Below are positions 5,536 to 7,408 of a stretch of DNA of 7,408 nt, one piece after another. The position numbers and the translations under genes were made by a program. Numbering within the stretch: position 1 is the first letter of the stretch; every line of letters begins with the position of its first letter. Below the pieces are notes generated by a model. The model made no database searches, had not been told where the DNA came from, and was given only the letters and a program-made list of their open reading frames with translations. Source of the DNA: an uncultured Campylobacter sp. (GTDB lineage Bacteria > Campylobacterota > Campylobacteria > Campylobacterales > Campylobacteraceae); contig NZ_CALIMW010000016.1 of NCBI RefSeq assembly GCF_938045405.1, positions 1 to 7,408 on the forward strand, read 5' to 3'.

Positions 5536-6057
5536 ATGAAAAAATTTGATTTTAGCGGCGCGCTAAACGGCCTGCTAAAGGGCTCACTCCTAGCCGCGCT
5601 AGCGCTATTTTTAAACTCCTGCTCCGCAAACGATCCCCGTCACGATCCGCTTAAAAACGAGTTTTTGGCCTACACGCAAAAATTTGAATCGGTGCGCGCG
5701 GGCGATCGCTATTTGGGAGTGGCGACCTATCTAAATCCCGTCGCGCCCGAGCTTAGAAACGCCGCTGGAGACGAGGTGTTTTTGCTCACCTCCTATCCTA
5801 AAGAGATTCAGATCCGCGCGGTGCAGATTAACGGCGCAAACGCAAACGTAGTGCCGCTGCACGACGGAGATCCGCTTTTGCAAAAGGAGCTTTTTAAGAT
5901 CGCGTGGTCAAGCCGCTACAAGATCACCGCGCCTAAGAGCGATAAGGACGAGCTGGTGCTTAGCTACCGCACCTCAAATGGTCTGAACGCCACGATGAAA
6001 TTTCGCAAAGTTTCAAAGTCGCTGTATTGGCAGCCGCAGATCGATCTGAAAGATTAA
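5536..6057 (+). CDS. Putative lipoprotein, function unknown (Cj0842-like position)
   Basis: The 173-residue product starts with a lipoprotein signal: basic MKK, a hydrophobic segment around 16-26 and the lipobox LNSC with the lipidated cysteine at C29. The residue after the cysteine is serine, which by the Lol rule would send it to the outer membrane; this rule is poorly tested in Campylobacter. The mature part, about 145 residues, is charged and probably periplasmic, with segments such as YLGVATYLNPVAPELRN and YRTSNGLNATMKFRKVSK that suggest beta structure. I recognise no domain. It is divergent from mobB, as the lipoprotein gene Cj0842 is in C. jejuni as I recall it, so it is likely an ortholog. 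The next gene begins 11 bp downstream on the same strand, which suggests co-transcription. Confidence 0.88.
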   Translation: MKKFDFSGALNGLLKGSLLAALALFLNSCSANDPRHDPLKNEFLAYTQKFESVRAGDRYLGVATYLNPVAPELRNAAGDEVFLLTSYPKEIQIRAVQINGANANVVPLHDGDPLLQKELFKIAWSSRYKITAPKSDKDELVLSYRTSNGLNATMKFRKVSKSLYWQPQIDLKD

Positions 6058-6065
6058 AAGGGGAG
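6058..6065 (+). promoter_or_regulatory. Ribosome binding site that decides the start of the 318-residue protein
   Basis: AAGGGGAG follows immediately after the lipoprotein stop codon and precedes the ATG at 6069 by 3 nt. It argues for that ATG and against a TTG at 6027, which lies inside the lipoprotein gene and has no such site. Confidence 0.75.
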
Positions 6066-6068
6066 CAA

Positions 6069-7025
6069 ATGGGTTACGACATAAGCTACCACGCGATTGG
6101 CAAAGATGAAATTTCGCAGTGGTATTTTAAGCCGCTAAAGCTCGCGCAGAAGGGGGATTTTGAGGCTATTGCTAAAATCGCTCGCGAAGCGGGGGTGGAT
6201 GAATTTTATGTAGAAAAATACGCGGATGGCTTCCGCTCGGCGCTGCAGTACGGCACGCAGGGGATTTTTAATAAAACGCACGGATTTCATATAGCCGTGG
6301 CGCAGGGCTATTTTAGAGAGTATTTTTACACGCGCGGCACGGCGTTTAGCTTTTTGGCGGCGCAAAGCTTTAAATTTAAACCCTACATAAGCGATTGGCG
6401 CGAGGTTTTGCCGGCGGAATTTTTAGCGGAATTTAGCGGGCAAATTCATAACGAGATCATCGAAAACTACTGCTGCGGCGCGTATCTAAATGCCGATAAT
6501 GTGCAGAAACTGCTGCGCGATTATGAAGCGGACGGCGAGATAAAAGAGGCGATAGATGAGTTTTACGCGCAGAATTTGCCCGTGTTTTTAAACGCGCTAA
6601 ATTCCGCCGCAGAGCTTGAAGCAGGGCTGCTTGAGGCTACCGAGGTGATTGAGCCCAATCCGATCGATCTGAATAGGTCCGAGTCGTTTTCAAATCTTTT
6701 TAATTGCGATACGCAGGGCGCGCTGATCTATGCGGAAATCGCCGCGCAGCAGATCGGCGAGGCGATAGAGCGAGATAAGGCAGGCGGAGGCGTTAGGATG
6801 GTCAGAGAGAATTTTACCTTGCGCAGCGTCGATGTAGCGGGCGGCAGCAGTGCAATAGAAGCGGATGGCGACATAATGAAGGCAAGCAGCGAGAATTCCG
6901 TCTCGTGCAGCGGTGATACGATAGAAGGCGGCAGTGAGAATTCCGCCGCAGAAGATCATGAAGACGAAACCTGCGCAGGCGGCGAAAAGTCGCTTTTCGG
7001 CAAGATCAAAGGGCTTTTTAAATAG
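6069..7025 (+). CDS. Uncharacterised 318-residue protein with a repetitive acidic linker and basic C-terminal tip
   Basis: I do not recognise the family with certainty. The N-terminus, MGYDISYHAIGKDEISQWYF, looks like a conserved block. Residues 1 to about 256 appear as a folded, largely helical soluble domain rich in aromatic residues, with no signal peptide or membrane segment, so it is probably cytoplasmic. Paired cysteines occur in ENYCCGAYL. Residues 257-305 form a low-complexity linker rich in Gly, Ser, Glu and Asp, and include an in-frame tandem duplication of 15 residues (267-281 and 282-296, each with GD and SENS). The last 13 residues, EKSLFGKIKGLFK, are basic and amphipathic. The pair with the upstream lipoprotein gene (11-bp gap) suggests one transcript, but their products should sit in different compartments. 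The ATG at 6069 is chosen for its ribosome binding site. Confidence 0.85.
   Translation: MGYDISYHAIGKDEISQWYFKPLKLAQKGDFEAIAKIAREAGVDEFYVEKYADGFRSALQYGTQGIFNKTHGFHIAVAQGYFREYFYTRGTAFSFLAAQSFKFKPYISDWREVLPAEFLAEFSGQIHNEIIENYCCGAYLNADNVQKLLRDYEADGEIKEAIDEFYAQNLPVFLNALNSAAELEAGLLEATEVIEPNPIDLNRSESFSNLFNCDTQGALIYAEIAAQQIGEAIERDKAGGGVRMVRENFTLRSVDVAGGSSAIEADGDIMKASSENSVSCSGDTIEGGSENSAAEDHEDETCAGGEKSLFGKIKGLFK
6867..6956 (+). repeat. In-frame 45-bp tandem duplication within the 318-residue protein gene
   Basis: Two adjacent 45-bp units (6867-6911 and 6912-6956) encode GDIMKASSENSVSCS and GDTIEGGSENSAAED. GAGAATTCCG is identical in both, and G-D and S-E-N-S are kept at the protein level. The unit length is a multiple of three, so copy number can change without breaking the frame. 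Confidence 0.65.
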
Positions 7026-7143
7026 CAATTTGATCGCTAAATTTTATTCCGCCGAAGTTTGCGCAGAGTTAAGGTCGTAAAATTAAATCATCTCACGTCC
7101 GCAGACCCTGCGCGGTTAAATTTAGCTAAAACGGAGCAGGGGA

Positions 7144-7174
7144 GGCAAGCGTAAATTTAAAATTTAAGCTTGCC
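7144..7174. repeat. 31-bp imperfect palindrome
   Basis: GGCAAGC at 7144-7150 and GCTTGCC at 7168-7174 are perfectly complementary. After one G·A mismatch, TAAATTT faces AAATTTA, giving arms of 15 with one mismatch about a centre at 7159. No T tract follows on either strand. It may form a hairpin in the transcript or serve as a dyad binding site. Confidence 0.6.
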
Positions 7175-7243
7175 GAAATTTAAACGGCGACCCGCATATC
7201 TGAAGTTACGAAATTTTAAATCGCCGCAAACAAGCTGTAAAGA

Positions 7244-7316
7244 GGCTAAATTTAAACCCGCTACAGCCTTTGCGGCGGATATCGACGAAAAGGCTATTTG
7301 TTTAAATTCTATAGCC
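7244..7316. repeat. Spaced inverted repeat with AT core
   Basis: GGCTAAATTTAAAC at 7244-7257 is complementary to 7300-7316 (GTTTAAATT..TAGCC), with three extra bases in the right arm. The right arm can alternatively pair locally: GGCTAT 7292-7297 with ATAGCC 7311-7316. The two mutually exclusive pairings resemble a switch, but this may be chance. Confidence 0.45.
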
Positions 7317-7319
7317 GAA

Positions 7320-7368
7320 AACGCCCGATTTTGATTTCATGCTACTTAAAATTTTACGCTCGGGCGTT
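7320..7368 (-). terminator. Possible minus-strand terminator (GC-rich inverted repeat then TTTT)
   Basis: AACGCCCGA at 7320-7328 pairs with TCGGGCGTT at 7360-7368. Read on the minus strand, the right arm of the stem runs into TTTTCGG, a short T tract. The 31-nt loop is long for an intrinsic terminator but contains AT-rich inner symmetry. It would end transcription of a gene entering from beyond the right edge; no such gene is visible. Confidence 0.35.
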
Positions 7369-7408
7369 AATTTAATCACTCACAAAACGCCGCGATAAAA
7401 TTTCAATG

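Larger units (their letters stand above)
7026..7408. other. Gene-free 3' stretch with several inverted repeats
   Basis: No gene is supportable. Immediately after the stop at 7025, TAGC/GCTA (7023-7026 and 7036-7039) followed by AAATTTTATT could be a very weak terminator. Further right are an imperfect palindrome (7144-7174), a spaced inverted repeat (7244-7316) and a GC-rich inverted repeat (7320-7368). On the minus strand a short open tail enters from the right edge and stops at 7372 (11 codons visible). It could be the end of a gene beyond the window, but it is too short to call. Confidence 0.6.

Noticed and set aside
6027..6068. TTG at 6027 as start of the 318-residue protein
   Set aside because: It would lie inside the lipoprotein gene with no ribosome binding site, whereas the ATG at 6069 follows AAGGGGAG.
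6690..7028. 112-codon minus-strand frame opposite the 318-residue protein gene
   Set aside because: It lies entirely antisense to a gene with a good ribosome binding site and coherent protein. It has no start signal of its own.
1..7408. tRNA, rRNA, insertion sequence, integrase or phage genes
   Set aside because: I looked for T-loop-like GGTTCGA words, transposase or integrase motifs and terminal repeats flanking a gene, and saw none.
7406..7408. ATG at the right edge as a gene start
   Set aside because: No ribosome binding site precedes it and no downstream sequence is available.

Overview
This window looks like chromosomal DNA from a Campylobacter, probably one of the oral, relatively GC-rich species (C. 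gracilis/showae/rectus type). That placement is inference. It rests on three things: the gene pairs lysE-like–dapE and small protein–fbp–mobB–lipoprotein match arrangements I recall from C. jejuni (Cj1049c–Cj1048c and Cj0839c–Cj0842); AAATTT-type words are extremely abundant; and the ribosome binding sites are clear AAGGA types.

Layout: 1-899 holds no supportable gene. Then comes a two-gene minus-strand unit, a LysE-family exporter (2094-2690) followed by dapE (900-2078). A second large gene-free block runs from 2691 to 3879. A three-gene minus-strand operon follows, transcribed mobB (4947-5435), fbp (4089-4937), four-cysteine small protein (3880-4089). About 100 bp of divergent promoter DNA separates it from a plus-strand pair: a lipoprotein (5536-6057) and a 318-residue protein of unknown function (6069-7025). 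A third gene-free stretch, rich in inverted repeats, ends the window (7026-7408).

Functionally the recognisable genes are core metabolism: lysine/diaminopimelate synthesis (dapE) next to an amino-acid exporter family member, gluconeogenesis (fbp), and molybdenum cofactor maturation (mobB). The lipoprotein and the 318-residue protein are uncharacterised.

The unusual part is the non-coding DNA. Three blocks total about 2.47 kb, one third of the window, which is far above what is normal for Campylobacter. They are filled with degenerate, AT-cored short repeats: a tandem array with a 37-40 bp period (about 2782-3060), a perfect 18-bp inverted repeat (3133-3175), a 35-bp direct repeat pair (3346-3444), a 16-bp exact copy of a gene's 3' end (3847-3903), periodic cores in the left block, and several inverted repeats on the right. 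I see no defence system, CRISPR array, transposase, integrase, tRNA or rRNA. If anything here is undescribed, it is this repeat family and the two unknown proteins, not a recognisable new multi-gene system.
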